Position numbers and translations under genes: made by a program
Shown: positions 44,832 to 53,607 of the stretch, in pieces
Layout: each line of letters begins with the position of its first letter
Numbering within the stretch: position 1 is the first letter of the stretch
Notes under the pieces: generated by a model
What the model saw: the letters and a program-made list of their open reading frames with translations, nothing else
What the model was told of the DNA's origin: nothing
Database searches by the model: none
NCBI GenBank assembly: GCA_034435035.1
Contig: DAOTXW010000101.1
Coordinates: 53,837-117,836, forward strand
DNA length: 64,000 bases
Direction of reading: 5' to 3'
From: JAHEME01 sp034435035
Lineage (GTDB): Bacteria > Chloroflexota > Anaerolineae > Aggregatilineales > UBA3940

Positions 44832-45173
44832 ATGCACAACCGTCCTGATCCTGCGCTCTTTGCGCGGCTCAGCTTCTATCTGGGCTATGCGTCTTCAGGT
44901 ATCATCTTCCTGTCTCTTGTGCTGGTGCTGCTGCGCAGCAGCGCGTCGCAGATCATGTGGCTGGCTCTGATCACCAGTGCCGCTGGCACGTTCATGGCCT
45001 GGGCGGCCCGCACCGACTTCCGCGAAGCACCGGGTACCGAGGAGGCCGCCCGCATGGCTCAGATAGGCTGGCGCGTGAATCTCATCGCGCTCAGCCTCAT
45101 GGCGCTGCTCTTGCTTCTGACGATTGTTCTGCGCCTGCTGGTAGTGCTTGTTCCGACTCCGGGCAGCGTCTGA
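44832..45173 (+). CDS. Small membrane protein (113 aa) of unknown function
   Basis: ATG 44832 has AAGGAG six bases upstream. The protein has three hydrophobic helices (~15-35, ~40-58, ~82-108) separated by a charged loop (ARTDFREAPGTEEAAR). The family is not recognised. It follows the endonuclease-like gene by 31 bases and may share its transcript. Confidence 0.55.
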   Translation: MHNRPDPALFARLSFYLGYASSGIIFLSLVLVLLRSSASQIMWLALITSAAGTFMAWAARTDFREAPGTEEAARMAQIGWRVNLIALSLMALLLLLTIVLRLLVVLVPTPGSV

Positions 45174-45263
45174 CCGCGGCTCCGGCGATCTTCCTGATCC
45201 TGCTACAGAAAGGGAGAAGGCGCGCACCCGGGCAGTTCCGGACCCGACGCGCCGCAGCCAACC

Positions 45264-45590
45264 ATGGAATTCATCCGCTTCGATCCGTCCCAGGCACAGC
45301 CCCTCGAAGGTGGCGTCAATGCGATGTTCGTGCCCGTGCGGCGCGGCGATCGGCTGGCCGCCATGATCCTGACCCTTGGTAAGAAGGGCGATACCGGCAA
45401 GCGCGAGGTCGGCGCTGACATCATGTTGGTGACCATTGCTGGCGAAGGCCGGCTGCGTTCCGGCGGCGAGATCGCTGATCTGCGCCCCGGTGATGTGGCG
45501 CTGCTGCCGGGCGGCCTGCTCCATCATATCTGGACGCAGGATTCCCAGCTCCAGGTTGTGCTATTGACGCTGCCGTCCGCTCAGGGTTGA
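45264..45590 (+). CDS. Single-domain cupin protein
   Basis: The 108-residue protein has a one-domain cupin barrel: GADIMLVTIAGEGRLRSGG and LRPGDVALLPGGLLHHIWT correspond to the two cupin motifs. Metal-binding His are partly kept: the second motif has HH, the first lacks its usual HxH and has GAD instead. It may bind a small ligand or a metal incompletely. No ribosome site is obvious before ATG 45264. Substrate unknown. Confidence 0.7.
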   Translation: MEFIRFDPSQAQPLEGGVNAMFVPVRRGDRLAAMILTLGKKGDTGKREVGADIMLVTIAGEGRLRSGGEIADLRPGDVALLPGGLLHHIWTQDSQLQVVLLTLPSAQG

Positions 45591-45735
45591 GGCAGACAAC
45601 CGGCATGCGCGGGTGGCGGGGCTGCTGCGCCAGCCGCTGGACCAACCGGCTCCGCCTTCGGGATGCCTCGCATCTCATCCTCTCCGGCCTCTGCCCTGCG
45701 GATAGTTGTGCGCGTCACCGGATGGCTTCTGGCCA

Positions 45736-47475
45736 ATGATGACTCAACGTTCTTTCACGCCCTCACACCCTGCGTTACCTGTCTGGGCTGCCGGAGCGAC
45801 GATCTGGCTCGCCGCTGTCGGAATGAGCGTTGCGGTGCCTGGACTCACCCAGGCCTGGGGACTCCTGGCTGCCATCGCCACGGCGGCTCTGCTGCGCAGA
45901 GCCGGCATCCCTCTGTGGCGCGATGCTCTGCCTGCTGAACCCGGGCTGGGCGCACCTCTGGAAAAACCGGCAGGCACTGCGCTGCTGGTGTTTGCGTTGG
46001 CTCTGGGATTCCAGCTTCTCCGCTGGCTGGCTGAGGGTGGGGCTCTTCGCTCCCGGCCGGGAGATGACGACGAAGGCTATGTCTTCCTGGCTTACCAGAT
46101 CCAGGGCCTTGTTGAGGGCGTGCCGGTATTCGCGCTGCGTGCGCCGGGCTGGCCGCTGGTGATCGCGGGCCTGACACGCATCGCTGGCCTGCGCGAGATC
46201 TGGGTTGTTGGACTCTTTCATCGCATCCTGCTGGCGCTCCTTCCGCCTGTCTATGTGCTGATACTGGGGCGCTTCCTTCGTCGCCCGGCGGCCGTTATCG
46301 CGGCGCTGCTGGCCATGATGATGGAGTACAACGAGATCATCGCCGCAACGGCCCTGAGCGACGTCCTGTACATGGCGCTGGGCCTGTTCACGGCCTCTGG
46401 CCTTCTGCATGCCCGGGTAAGTGAGCACAAATGGCCCTGGCTGGTGGCGTCGGGCCTGCTGGCGGCCGCACGGGCCCTCATCCGTCTGACAGGGCTGCCC
46501 GTCGCGCTGGCTGCGGGCGCCGCCTATTTCCTGATCGAGCGGGGCAGTGTGCTGCGTCGAGCGGGGTGGGCGTCGCTGGCCTCGGCGCCGGCGCTGGCGG
46601 CGGTCCTGGCTCTGAGCGCCTACAACCGATCGACTGCCGGGCATTTTGCTCCCGGGATGGGCCCCGGAATCACCTTCTTCACGCAGTATGGTACCTTCTA
46701 CCCGCGTGTGCCCGATACGCCAGCGTTGCGGGAGATCGCTCCTTTGCTGCCAGAGGTGCCGCCGGAGTATCTGTTCCTTGCCTATCGCGATTCCTGGGTT
46801 GCCCAGTATCGATTTACAGCCGGCGGGCACGGAGATGTCTTCGACTACGGTGCGTTGCTCAGCCGCGCTATCCTCGAGATCGTGCGGGCTGCGCCTGGGC
46901 CATTGGTGGCAAGGGCCGCGCAGGGGGTGGTAGTGATGCTGCTCGATCCGCTGCGCTGGATTGCGCCGCAGTGGGCGCAGTACGCCCCTGATGCGCACTT
47001 GCCCTACACGCTGCGTATCTCAGGTGATCTGCCGGCGTGTAATATGCAGGTTGCCTTTGGCGCTGCCGTTGAGGATGTCGTATGTCAGCAGTACGCCGAT
47101 CTGCGCGCCTGGCTCAACTGGGAGCCGCCCGGCCTGGTGCGGCTCCCTGCTCGTCTGCAGCAGGCAGCGCACCTGCTCTCAGTCAGCCTGCCCTACAGGC
47201 TCCGCGGGCTGCTGTGGCCCCTCCACTGGGGGATTGCTGCGTTTGCCAGCCTTGGTTTTCTGGTCTCACGGCCCACGACGCGCAAGGTGGCTCTGCTGAT
47301 AGGGATCCCGCTCCTGGCCGAGTTCGCTCTGGTAATCGCCTTCACCAATGGGATCGAGACGCGCTACCTGTTTTACTTCCACCCGGCCTACTGGATCTTG
47401 ATCTGGCTGGCACTGGCATTCCTGATCCGGCCTGCGGTCAGCCACCAGCCGGAGCCGCCGGCACAGGCTCCTTGA
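45736..47475 (+). CDS. Polytopic GT-C glycosyltransferase-like membrane protein (PMT/ArnT type)
   Basis: The ~579-residue protein has about eleven membrane helices. The first large external loop holds an acidic DDDEGYVFLAYQI motif, as in GT39/GT83-type transferases that use lipid-linked sugars. A long extracytoplasmic region follows (~290-470). The start is uncertain: ATG 45736 or 45739; the upstream TTG extension lacks support. The acceptor is unknown. It ends 29 bases before the convergent transaldolase gene. Confidence 0.7.
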   Translation: MMTQRSFTPSHPALPVWAAGATIWLAAVGMSVAVPGLTQAWGLLAAIATAALLRRAGIPLWRDALPAEPGLGAPLEKPAGTALLVFALALGFQLLRWLAEGGALRSRPGDDDEGYVFLAYQIQGLVEGVPVFALRAPGWPLVIAGLTRIAGLREIWVVGLFHRILLALLPPVYVLILGRFLRRPAAVIAALLAMMMEYNEIIAATALSDVLYMALGLFTASGLLHARVSEHKWPWLVASGLLAAARALIRLTGLPVALAAGAAYFLIERGSVLRRAGWASLASAPALAAVLALSAYNRSTAGHFAPGMGPGITFFTQYGTFYPRVPDTPALREIAPLLPEVPPEYLFLAYRDSWVAQYRFTAGGHGDVFDYGALLSRAILEIVRAAPGPLVARAAQGVVVMLLDPLRWIAPQWAQYAPDAHLPYTLRISGDLPACNMQVAFGAAVEDVVCQQYADLRAWLNWEPPGLVRLPARLQQAAHLLSVSLPYRLRGLLWPLHWGIAAFASLGFLVSRPTTRKVALLIGIPLLAEFALVIAFTNGIETRYLFYFHPAYWILIWLALAFLIRPAVSHQPEPPAQAP

Positions 47476-47504
47476 GGCTCACTCCGCAGAGACTCCGCCG
47501 CCTG

Positions 47505-48632
47505 TCACCGCACACCGGCTTTGAACGCCGCCGCCTTCGCCTCGATGGCCTCCAGCAGCGCTGTGAAGGGCTGCGCGAACTTCTCGACGCCGTCATCCAG
47601 CAGGCGCTGTGTGGCGTCGGCCATCGAGATCCCCGCTGCCTCCAGTGCCGCCAGGGTGGCTTCAGCGCCGGCCAGATCAGTCTCCAGCGTCAGCGCCGGC
47701 GTGCCGTGATCCAGAAAGGCTTCCACGGTCTCTGCCGGCATGGTGTTGACCGTGTCCGGGCCGATCAGCGTATCGACGTAGATGGTGTCAGGGTAGGCGG
47801 GGTTCTTGGTGCTGGTGCTGGCCCACAGCGGCCGCTGCACGCGGGCGCCGTGGCTGGCTAACGATCGGAAGCGATCCGACTCGAAGCGCCGGCGATAGTC
47901 CTGGTAAGCCAACTGCGCGTTGGCGATGGCGGCCTTGCCCTGCAGATTGGCCAGATGCTGTGCATCGGGGCTGCCGGCGGCGATCTGCGCCGCCAGCTGA
48001 TCATCCACCAGCGTATCAACCCGGCTGACGAAGAACGAAGCGACCGACCGCAGCCTGTCGATGGGCTGCCCGGCTTCAAGCCGGCGCTCCAGTGCGCGCA
48101 GGTAGGCCTCCATCACGCGATCGTACATAGCCCGGCTGAAGATCAGCGTCACGTTGATGTTGATTCCGTCGGCCAGCCCTTGCTCAATAGCCGGGAGTCC
48201 TTCCGGGGTGGCCGGGATCTTGATGAACAGGTTGGGTCGATCGACAGCCGCCGCCAGCCGGCGTGCCTCGCCGAGGGTGGACGGCGTGTCTGAGGCCAGC
48301 AGCGGCGATACCTCCAGGCTGACGAAGCCATCTACACCCTCGCTGGCGTCGTAGACCGGGCGCAGAATGTCCGCAGCATGCTGGATGTCATAGATGGCTA
48401 ACCCTTCATAGATCGCCTGCGGGGAGTGTCCTGCTGCCGCCATCTGGGCGATCTGACTGTCGTAGGCACTGCCGGTCGTGATGGCTTTCTTGAAGATGCT
48501 GGGGTTGGAGGTCAGGCCGCGAATACCGAGATCGACCAGCCGCTGGATTTCCCCGGAATGAAGCAGATCCCGCGAGATGTTGTCGTACCAGGGACTCTGC
48601 CCCAGCGTATACAGCTTCTGCAGCGTATTCAT
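47505..48632 (-). CDS. tal: Transaldolase
   Basis: The 375-residue product belongs to the long (TalB/Tal-Pgi type) transaldolase group. The Schiff-base lysine is K138 in NLFIKIPATPEG, with TSNPSIFKK near 41-49 and NINVTLIFS near 158. It moves a dihydroxyacetone unit between sugar phosphates in the non-oxidative pentose phosphate pathway. ATG 48632 has AAAGGAT six bases upstream. No transketolase or glucose-6-phosphate isomerase is adjacent. Confidence 0.92.
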   Translation of the reverse strand: MNTLQKLYTLGQSPWYDNISRDLLHSGEIQRLVDLGIRGLTSNPSIFKKAITTGSAYDSQIAQMAAAGHSPQAIYEGLAIYDIQHAADILRPVYDASEGVDGFVSLEVSPLLASDTPSTLGEARRLAAAVDRPNLFIKIPATPEGLPAIEQGLADGININVTLIFSRAMYDRVMEAYLRALERRLEAGQPIDRLRSVASFFVSRVDTLVDDQLAAQIAAGSPDAQHLANLQGKAAIANAQLAYQDYRRRFESDRFRSLASHGARVQRPLWASTSTKNPAYPDTIYVDTLIGPDTVNTMPAETVEAFLDHGTPALTLETDLAGAEATLAALEAAGISMADATQRLLDDGVEKFAQPFTALLEAIEAKAAAFKAGVR

Positions 48633-48690
48633 CGGATATCCTTTCGCTGTGCAGGCAGAACGGCTGCGGTGCTTCACCCCAGCCCGCCCC

Positions 48691-48717
48691 CTACACTATA
48701 CATCACCTGAGGTGTAG
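48691..48717. promoter_or_regulatory. Inverted repeat near the transaldolase promoter
   Basis: CTACAC (48691-48696) and GTGTAG (48712-48717) are inverted, and CACCTGAGGTG lies inside. It overlaps a TATAGT -10-like box (complement 48695-48700) for tal, so it may be a repressor operator. No -35 is clear. Confidence 0.35.
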
Positions 48718-48758
48718 TTTCTACCGGCCCGCTGATCAGGGTTGGTACCGATGCCCTG

Positions 48759-48787
48759 TTGACCGCCGTGGATCGGGTCAGTAGACT
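48759..48787 (+). promoter_or_regulatory. Promoter of the uracil-DNA glycosylase gene (leaderless)
   Basis: TTGACC (48759-48764) and TAGACT (48782-48787) are 17 bases apart. The ATG lies only seven bases after the -10, at the expected transcription start. Confidence 0.65.
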
Positions 48788-48794
48788 CCCTTCC

Positions 48795-49418
48795 ATGAGG
48801 GTGCAGCAGACCAATAACTCTTTGCTGGCCGATCTGCAGGCTGACCTGTCTGCGTGCCGGCGCTGTGTTGAGGCAGGCTATCCGATCGAGTCGCCGCCTG
48901 TGTTTTCCAGCCCGCCTGGCGCTCGCATCATGCTCATCGGCCAGGCGCCGGGCATGGCCGACGCGGGGCGCAATCAGCCTTTCAGCGGCGAGGCGGGGCG
49001 GCGGCTGTTTCGCTGGCTGGCCAGGGCCGGCTGGGAGGAGCGGGTGTTTCGCTCGATCTGCCATATGACGGCAGTCACCAAATGCTTTCCCGGCCGCCAG
49101 CCGTCGGGCGGCGGGGATCGGGTGCCCTCAGCGGTGGAGCAGAAGCTGTGCCGCCCGTGGCTGGATGCGGAGCTGGCCCTGGTACAGCCGATCTTGATGA
49201 TTCCGGTGGGTATGCTGGCGATCCGCCTGTTCTTTGAGCCAGGGCTGAAGCTGGAGCAGATCATCGGCACAGCGCGGGTCGATGATCAGGGCCGGCAGAT
49301 TGTGCCGCTGCCGCATCCATCCGGCGCTTCGCGCTGGCACCGGGAGCCGGGTAACCTGGGCCGCATTGAGATGGCGCTTCACCGGCTGCGGCTGGCCCGC
49401 GCCGATCTGGGCCTGTAA
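48795..49418 (+). CDS. Uracil-DNA glycosylase family protein (Fe-S type)
   Basis: The 207-residue protein matches the UDG superfamily: LIGQAPG (motif 1, residues 48-53 region), NQPFSGEAGRRL near 60 and PHPSGASR (motif near 173-180). Cysteines C21, C24 (CxxC), C97 and C119 fit a 4Fe-4S cluster, as in family 4/5 enzymes. Gln replaces the acidic residue usual in the GEAPG motif. It probably removes uracil or related bases. No ribosome site precedes the ATG; a leaderless transcript is likely. A longer TTG start at 48759 falls inside the promoter. Confidence 0.78.
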   Translation: MRVQQTNNSLLADLQADLSACRRCVEAGYPIESPPVFSSPPGARIMLIGQAPGMADAGRNQPFSGEAGRRLFRWLARAGWEERVFRSICHMTAVTKCFPGRQPSGGGDRVPSAVEQKLCRPWLDAELALVQPILMIPVGMLAIRLFFEPGLKLEQIIGTARVDDQGRQIVPLPHPSGASRWHREPGNLGRIEMALHRLRLARADLGL

Positions 49419-49444
49419 CTATCCTGCTGGGCGAGGGAGCATCC

Positions 49445-50296
49445 GTGAACGAAGGTGTGGCGACGCCGGTAAACGCCCTGACACCAGCCGGGAATCCGAT
49501 GGGCGAAAGCGAGGGGCCGGGGCGCACAGGGCGCTGGCTGCTGGCCGCGATTCTGGGGGCGACCTTTGTGTTCCTGCAAATCGCCCTTGTCATCCCGGTG
49601 ATCGTCGCGGCTTTTGCGCGCGGCCTGATCGCCAGCGAAGCGGACCTGGAGGCCTATCTCACTTCCGAGGCGGGCCTGCTGACGGCGGTGATGGCGGCAG
49701 CGGTCTCCGGCGTTGTCACGGTGATCCTGGCCTTCGGCTGGCCTGCGCTCTGGAACCTGGCCTCACGCGGCCCTCGCTATGGGGTGGCGGATTGGCTCTC
49801 ATGGCAGGCCCCGGCGCGTGTGCGGACCGTGATGGTGATGCTGATCACCGTGCCCATCCTGGTGGCGCTGGGCGCGCTGGTGGCTTTGCTGCTCGGTGAT
49901 GCTGCGGTCGATGCTCAGATGATGCTGTTCAGCAGCCCACTGCTGCAGGCAGTCTCGCTCCTGGTAGTGACCTTCATCGCTCCGCTGGCCGAGGAAATCG
50001 TGTTTCGTGGCGCGCTGTATAACGCGCTGCTGCGCCGGGCGCGAGTCGGCGAGCCGCCCTGGCTCCGCCACGTGCTGCCCGTGGCGGTAGTGACCATCGC
50101 GTTTGCCGGGCTGCATATCTTCGCTGGATTCGAGCGCGTGGCTTCCATCATCCTGATCACTGCCTTTTCGCTTTACCTGACTCTGCTTCGGGCGTACACT
50201 GGTTCTACCCAGGCGACTGTCGCCGGGCACATGGTGTGGAACCTGATCGGCTCGCTGGCCCTGATCGCGCAGAACGCTCTTCGTCTCCCATCGTGA
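49445..50296 (+). CDS. CPBP family intramembrane glutamic endopeptidase
   Basis: The 283-residue membrane protein has about six helices. CPBP/Abi motif 1 is EEIVFRG (E183, E184, R188); motif 2 has H224; motif 3 has H262 and N266. Such proteases cleave membrane proteins, for example prenyl-CAAX-like or bacteriocin-immunity substrates. GTG 49445 has GAGGGAG upstream. It follows the glycosylase gene by 26 bases. Confidence 0.85.
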   Translation: MNEGVATPVNALTPAGNPMGESEGPGRTGRWLLAAILGATFVFLQIALVIPVIVAAFARGLIASEADLEAYLTSEAGLLTAVMAAAVSGVVTVILAFGWPALWNLASRGPRYGVADWLSWQAPARVRTVMVMLITVPILVALGALVALLLGDAAVDAQMMLFSSPLLQAVSLLVVTFIAPLAEEIVFRGALYNALLRRARVGEPPWLRHVLPVAVVTIAFAGLHIFAGFERVASIILITAFSLYLTLLRAYTGSTQATVAGHMVWNLIGSLALIAQNALRLPS

Positions 50297-50332
50297 TCCT
50301 GCCCGGCTCTCTGCTCGTGCCAGGAGGCTGCC

Positions 50333-51961
50333 ATGACCCAGGCTGAGCCGGCCTTCACCTCGCGCCGTTCCCCCGTCTTCGCCAGGCGGGGCATGGTCGC
50401 ATCCAGCCAGCCGCTGGCATCCCAGGCGGGCCTGTCCATTCTGATGCAGGGCGGTAATGCCGCCGACGCGGCGGTAGCCACTGCGGCAGCCCTTAATGTG
50501 ACCGAACCGACCAGCACGGGCCTCGGCGGCGACTGCTTTGCGCTGTACTATGAAGCGTCCACGGAGGCAGTCACGGCGCTCAACGGCTCAGGGCGCGCGC
50601 CGGCAGCGCTTACGCTGGAGGTGCTCCGGAAACAGGGGCTGGATGCGTCGCTCCCGCCGTTTCATCCGCACACGGTCACCGTCCCGGGTGCAGCGGCCGG
50701 CTGGTGCGACCTGATCGACCGCCACGGCAGCCTGCCGCTGAGTACGATTCTCGCGCCCGCGGTGCAGCTGGCTGAGGAAGGATTCCCGGTGGCGCCGCTC
50801 ACGGCGCATGCCTGGGCGCGCGGTGTTGAGCGGCAGCTCCGGCACAGCCCGGGCGGCGCCGAGCTGATGATCGAAGGGCGCGCTCCTCGCCCCGGTGAGA
50901 TCTTCCGCAACCCCGGCCTGGCGGCCACACTGCGCGCCCTTGCAGAAGGTGGAAGGGACGCATTCTACCGGGGCGATATTGCCGATCGCATCGTGGCAGT
51001 GCTTCAATCCACCGGGGGCCTGATGGCCGCTGCCGACCTGGCCGCGCACACTTCAACCTGGGAAGTGCCGATCAGCGTCGTCTATCACGGGGTTCGTCTA
51101 TACGAGTGCCCTCCAAACGGGCAGGGGCTGGCGGCGCTGCTGGCCCTCAACATCCTCGGCCAGCTCGAGCTGGACCCCGATCCTCTGTCAGCGGGGCGCC
51201 TGCACCCGATTATTGAGGCGCTGAGGCTGGCCTTTGCGGATGCCGGCTGGTACGTTGCCGATCCCGCTTTCGTATCCATCCCGGTGGACGCGCTGCTCAG
51301 CCAGGATTATGCCCGGGAGCGCGCCGCATTGATCGACCCCGACCGGGCCATTACAGTTCGCCAGCCCGGCCAGCCGAAGGCCGGCCCGGATACCGTTTAC
51401 TTTAGCGTGGTGGATGGGCGCGGTAATGCCTGCTCGTTCATTAACTCGAACTACTGGGGTTTCGGCACGGGCATCGTGCCGCCGGGCACCGGCTTCTCGC
51501 TGCAGAACCGCGGTCACAACTTTTCGCTCGATCCCGATCATCCCAACGCGCTGGCACCGGGCAAGCGCCCGTATCATACTATCATTCCGGCGCTGGCGAC
51601 GCGCGAATCGGATGGATCGCTGTATGCCTGCTTCGGCGTGATGGGCGGCTTCATGCAGCCGCAGGGCCATGTGCAGGTGATCGTCGGTATGGTGAATGAT
51701 GATCTGGATCCCCAGGCCGCGCTTGACCGGCCGCGTCTGTGCCTGGAGGAGGGCCGCCCGGGGGCCTCGGTGGCGCTGGAGGAGGGCATCCCGCTGCCGG
51801 TGATGGCGGCGCTGGCTCTCATGGGCCACACGGTCCGCCCGGTGGTCGGGTTCGAGCGCAGCCTGTTTGGCCGTGGGCAGATCATCACCCGCGATCCGGC
51901 TACCGGTGTGCTGTGCGCCGGCAGCGATCCCCGGGCAGATGGCTGCGCGATGGGTTTCTGA
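50333..51961 (+). CDS. ggt: Gamma-glutamyltransferase family protein
   Basis: The 542-residue protein has the Ntn-hydrolase layout of GGT. The autoprocessing nucleophile is T354 in GPDTVYFSVVD; upstream is TGLGGDCFALYYE, and downstream NSNYWGFGTG and the PGKRPYHTIIP loop. No signal peptide is visible, unlike secreted Ggt, so it may be cytosolic and act on other gamma-glutamyl compounds or cephalosporin-like amides. ATG 50333 has AGGAGG. The next gene starts after four bases. Confidence 0.86.
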   Translation: MTQAEPAFTSRRSPVFARRGMVASSQPLASQAGLSILMQGGNAADAAVATAAALNVTEPTSTGLGGDCFALYYEASTEAVTALNGSGRAPAALTLEVLRKQGLDASLPPFHPHTVTVPGAAAGWCDLIDRHGSLPLSTILAPAVQLAEEGFPVAPLTAHAWARGVERQLRHSPGGAELMIEGRAPRPGEIFRNPGLAATLRALAEGGRDAFYRGDIADRIVAVLQSTGGLMAAADLAAHTSTWEVPISVVYHGVRLYECPPNGQGLAALLALNILGQLELDPDPLSAGRLHPIIEALRLAFADAGWYVADPAFVSIPVDALLSQDYARERAALIDPDRAITVRQPGQPKAGPDTVYFSVVDGRGNACSFINSNYWGFGTGIVPPGTGFSLQNRGHNFSLDPDHPNALAPGKRPYHTIIPALATRESDGSLYACFGVMGGFMQPQGHVQVIVGMVNDDLDPQAALDRPRLCLEEGRPGASVALEEGIPLPVMAALALMGHTVRPVVGFERSLFGRGQIITRDPATGVLCAGSDPRADGCAMGF

Positions 51962-51965
51962 TCTC

Positions 51966-52541
51966 ATGATCCGGGTGAACATCTGCCCACCGGACGATCC
52001 GGTCCAGGGGCTGGTCTACTACTCTGGCTGGTTTCTGACCCTTCAGGTGCATGAGATGCCTCTGCGGCGCGCGCTCGGCCTGCCGCCGGCAGACCCGGAG
52101 TCAGGAGAAGGCCCCATTCCGCGCCTGCTCTCGCTCGGGGTAGGGGAGCGTGGGGTTTTCCATGTCTCGCCGATCAATGGCTGGCTGCTTGGCTTCGAAC
52201 TGTATGGAGTTTCTCGACACAGCGGCGAATTGCTTCAGAGCGGCGTGCCCCCGACCAGCCGTTCCGGAGCGCTCTGCCTGCCACTTGCCCACCCCTTCGG
52301 TGAGTGGGTGTTCAGTGCAGGCTCCGGCCCAATTGAGGGCACCGAGGCAGGGTACCGATCGATTGGTTACCGGGTGGCCGTCTCCCGGGGCGCGGATGTG
52401 TTCCGCATCCAATTCTTCCGCGCCGGCCCCGCTGAGCGCTATGTACGGATCGCCAGCTGCGCTGTCGCGGGCATCAGCGAACAGGGGGGGCTGTCGGAGA
52501 TATGGCTGCATGATGCCGTGCTGACCGGCCACCCGGATTGA
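51966..52541 (+). CDS. Protein of unknown function following ggt (191 aa)
   Basis: The product starts MIRVNICPPDDPVQGLVYYSG four bases after the ggt stop. It looks globular and beta-rich, with no signal peptide or membrane helix. Repeated Gly/Pro turns and no evident catalytic motif are seen. The family is not recognised. Co-transcription with ggt suggests a shared pathway. No good ribosome site is visible, so coupling to ggt is likely. Confidence 0.55.
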   Translation: MIRVNICPPDDPVQGLVYYSGWFLTLQVHEMPLRRALGLPPADPESGEGPIPRLLSLGVGERGVFHVSPINGWLLGFELYGVSRHSGELLQSGVPPTSRSGALCLPLAHPFGEWVFSAGSGPIEGTEAGYRSIGYRVAVSRGADVFRIQFFRAGPAERYVRIASCAVAGISEQGGLSEIWLHDAVLTGHPD

Positions 52542-52557
52542 TGATGCTCCGTGCCTT

Positions 52558-52585
52558 TTGTCTGCACTGGATTCTGCGGTACAGT
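52558..52585 (+). promoter_or_regulatory. Promoter before the FHA-sirtuin run
   Basis: TTGTCT (52558-52563) and TACAGT (52580-52585) are 16 bases apart, 45 bases before the small membrane protein. Confidence 0.45.
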
Positions 52586-52630
52586 AGACGCCCAGAGGGG
52601 ATTTGACAGATGCTGCGGCAGGAGGCTGTC

Positions 52631-52960
52631 ATGGTGACTGTAGCTCAGGCGATCAATGAGTTGCTGTATCCCGTTCTGGGCACGCTGGGTATCGTACTGC
52701 GTGCCATTGGCGCGCTGGGCGTCGGGGTAGTTGTAGGCTCGCTTCTGCACTATGTGGTGGTTCACAAGGTGCAGATGCGCTTCTATGTCCCCCTGATCTT
52801 CTTTGGTATCGTGGCCCTGTTTGCTGTGGCGGCCTGGGGCCGCTGGAGCAGCCCCGGTACCCTGGCGATGCTCGGGATTGGCCTGTTTGTGGGCTATTCA
52901 CGCAGGCCCGCTCCCGCCGAAAGCCAGGGGACTAACGACATCAGCGCCGATTCCCAGTAG
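52631..52960 (+). CDS. Small membrane protein upstream of the FHA gene (109 aa)
   Basis: I chose ATG 52631 because AGGAGG lies six bases upstream; the upstream ATG 52610 lacks one. Three hydrophobic helices (~10-35, ~43-70 and ~76-92) are followed by a polar tail (SRRPAPAESQG). The family is not recognised. It lies 18 bases before the FHA gene and appears to begin its operon. Confidence 0.55.
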   Translation: MVTVAQAINELLYPVLGTLGIVLRAIGALGVGVVVGSLLHYVVVHKVQMRFYVPLIFFGIVALFAVAAWGRWSSPGTLAMLGIGLFVGYSRRPAPAESQGTNDISADSQ

Positions 52961-52978
52961 GGTATCAGGGAGTGACGA

Positions 52979-53596
52979 ATGAGCCAGCCGCCTGAGGACG
53001 AGGGGCCCTCGATCGTTGAGCCGCCTTTTGACCCGGAGACCGATACCCGGCCGCTCAAACCGCTGCGCCGGCCTCAGCCGCCGGGCGCCGTGCCGTTGCC
53101 CCGGCGCATTCGCCGCCCCCCGGCGACCATCCTGCGCGAGGCCATCCCGCCCCCGTCACCCATTGAACTGCCGCGCCCTCAGGCACCCACCACGGACGAT
53201 ACGGATCGAGTTCGCCTGGTGCCGCGCCTGCCGGAGCCGCCTGCGTGGCGGATCATCCTGACGACCCTGGCCCGCAAGCCCTCGACGATCGGGTTGGATG
53301 TCCGCGAACGCCTGGTGATCGGGCGGCTTGATCCCGGCGGTGAGGCCGCACCTGACCTGGACCTGTCGCCTCACCTGGCGCTGGAGCATGGCATCTCGCG
53401 GCAGCATGCGGTGCTGCTGCCCACAGGCGACGCCCTGTACATTGTCGATCTTGACAGCACCAATGGCACCTGGGTCAACGGCGAATACCTCCAGCCGGGG
53501 CAGCGCCATGCGCTTCAGCCCGGCGACCGGCTGGAATTGGGCCTGCTTCGTCTGGTTGTCAAGTCGGTGACGATGGTCAGCCGGCAGAGCAGCTGA
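52979..53596 (+). CDS. FHA domain protein with Pro-rich N-terminus
   Basis: The 205-residue product has a Pro/Arg-rich, probably disordered N-terminus (~1-85) and a C-terminal FHA domain (~100-200) with HGISRQHAVLL and STNGTWVNG, the phosphothreonine-binding loops. It should dock a Thr-phosphorylated partner. A Ser/Thr kinase is not encoded nearby. It lies between a small membrane protein and a sirtuin, with 18- and 11-base gaps. Confidence 0.82.
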   Translation: MSQPPEDEGPSIVEPPFDPETDTRPLKPLRRPQPPGAVPLPRRIRRPPATILREAIPPPSPIELPRPQAPTTDDTDRVRLVPRLPEPPAWRIILTTLARKPSTIGLDVRERLVIGRLDPGGEAAPDLDLSPHLALEHGISRQHAVLLPTGDALYIVDLDSTNGTWVNGEYLQPGQRHALQPGDRLELGLLRLVVKSVTMVSRQSS

Positions 53597-53607
53597 GTAG
53601 CCCGGGC

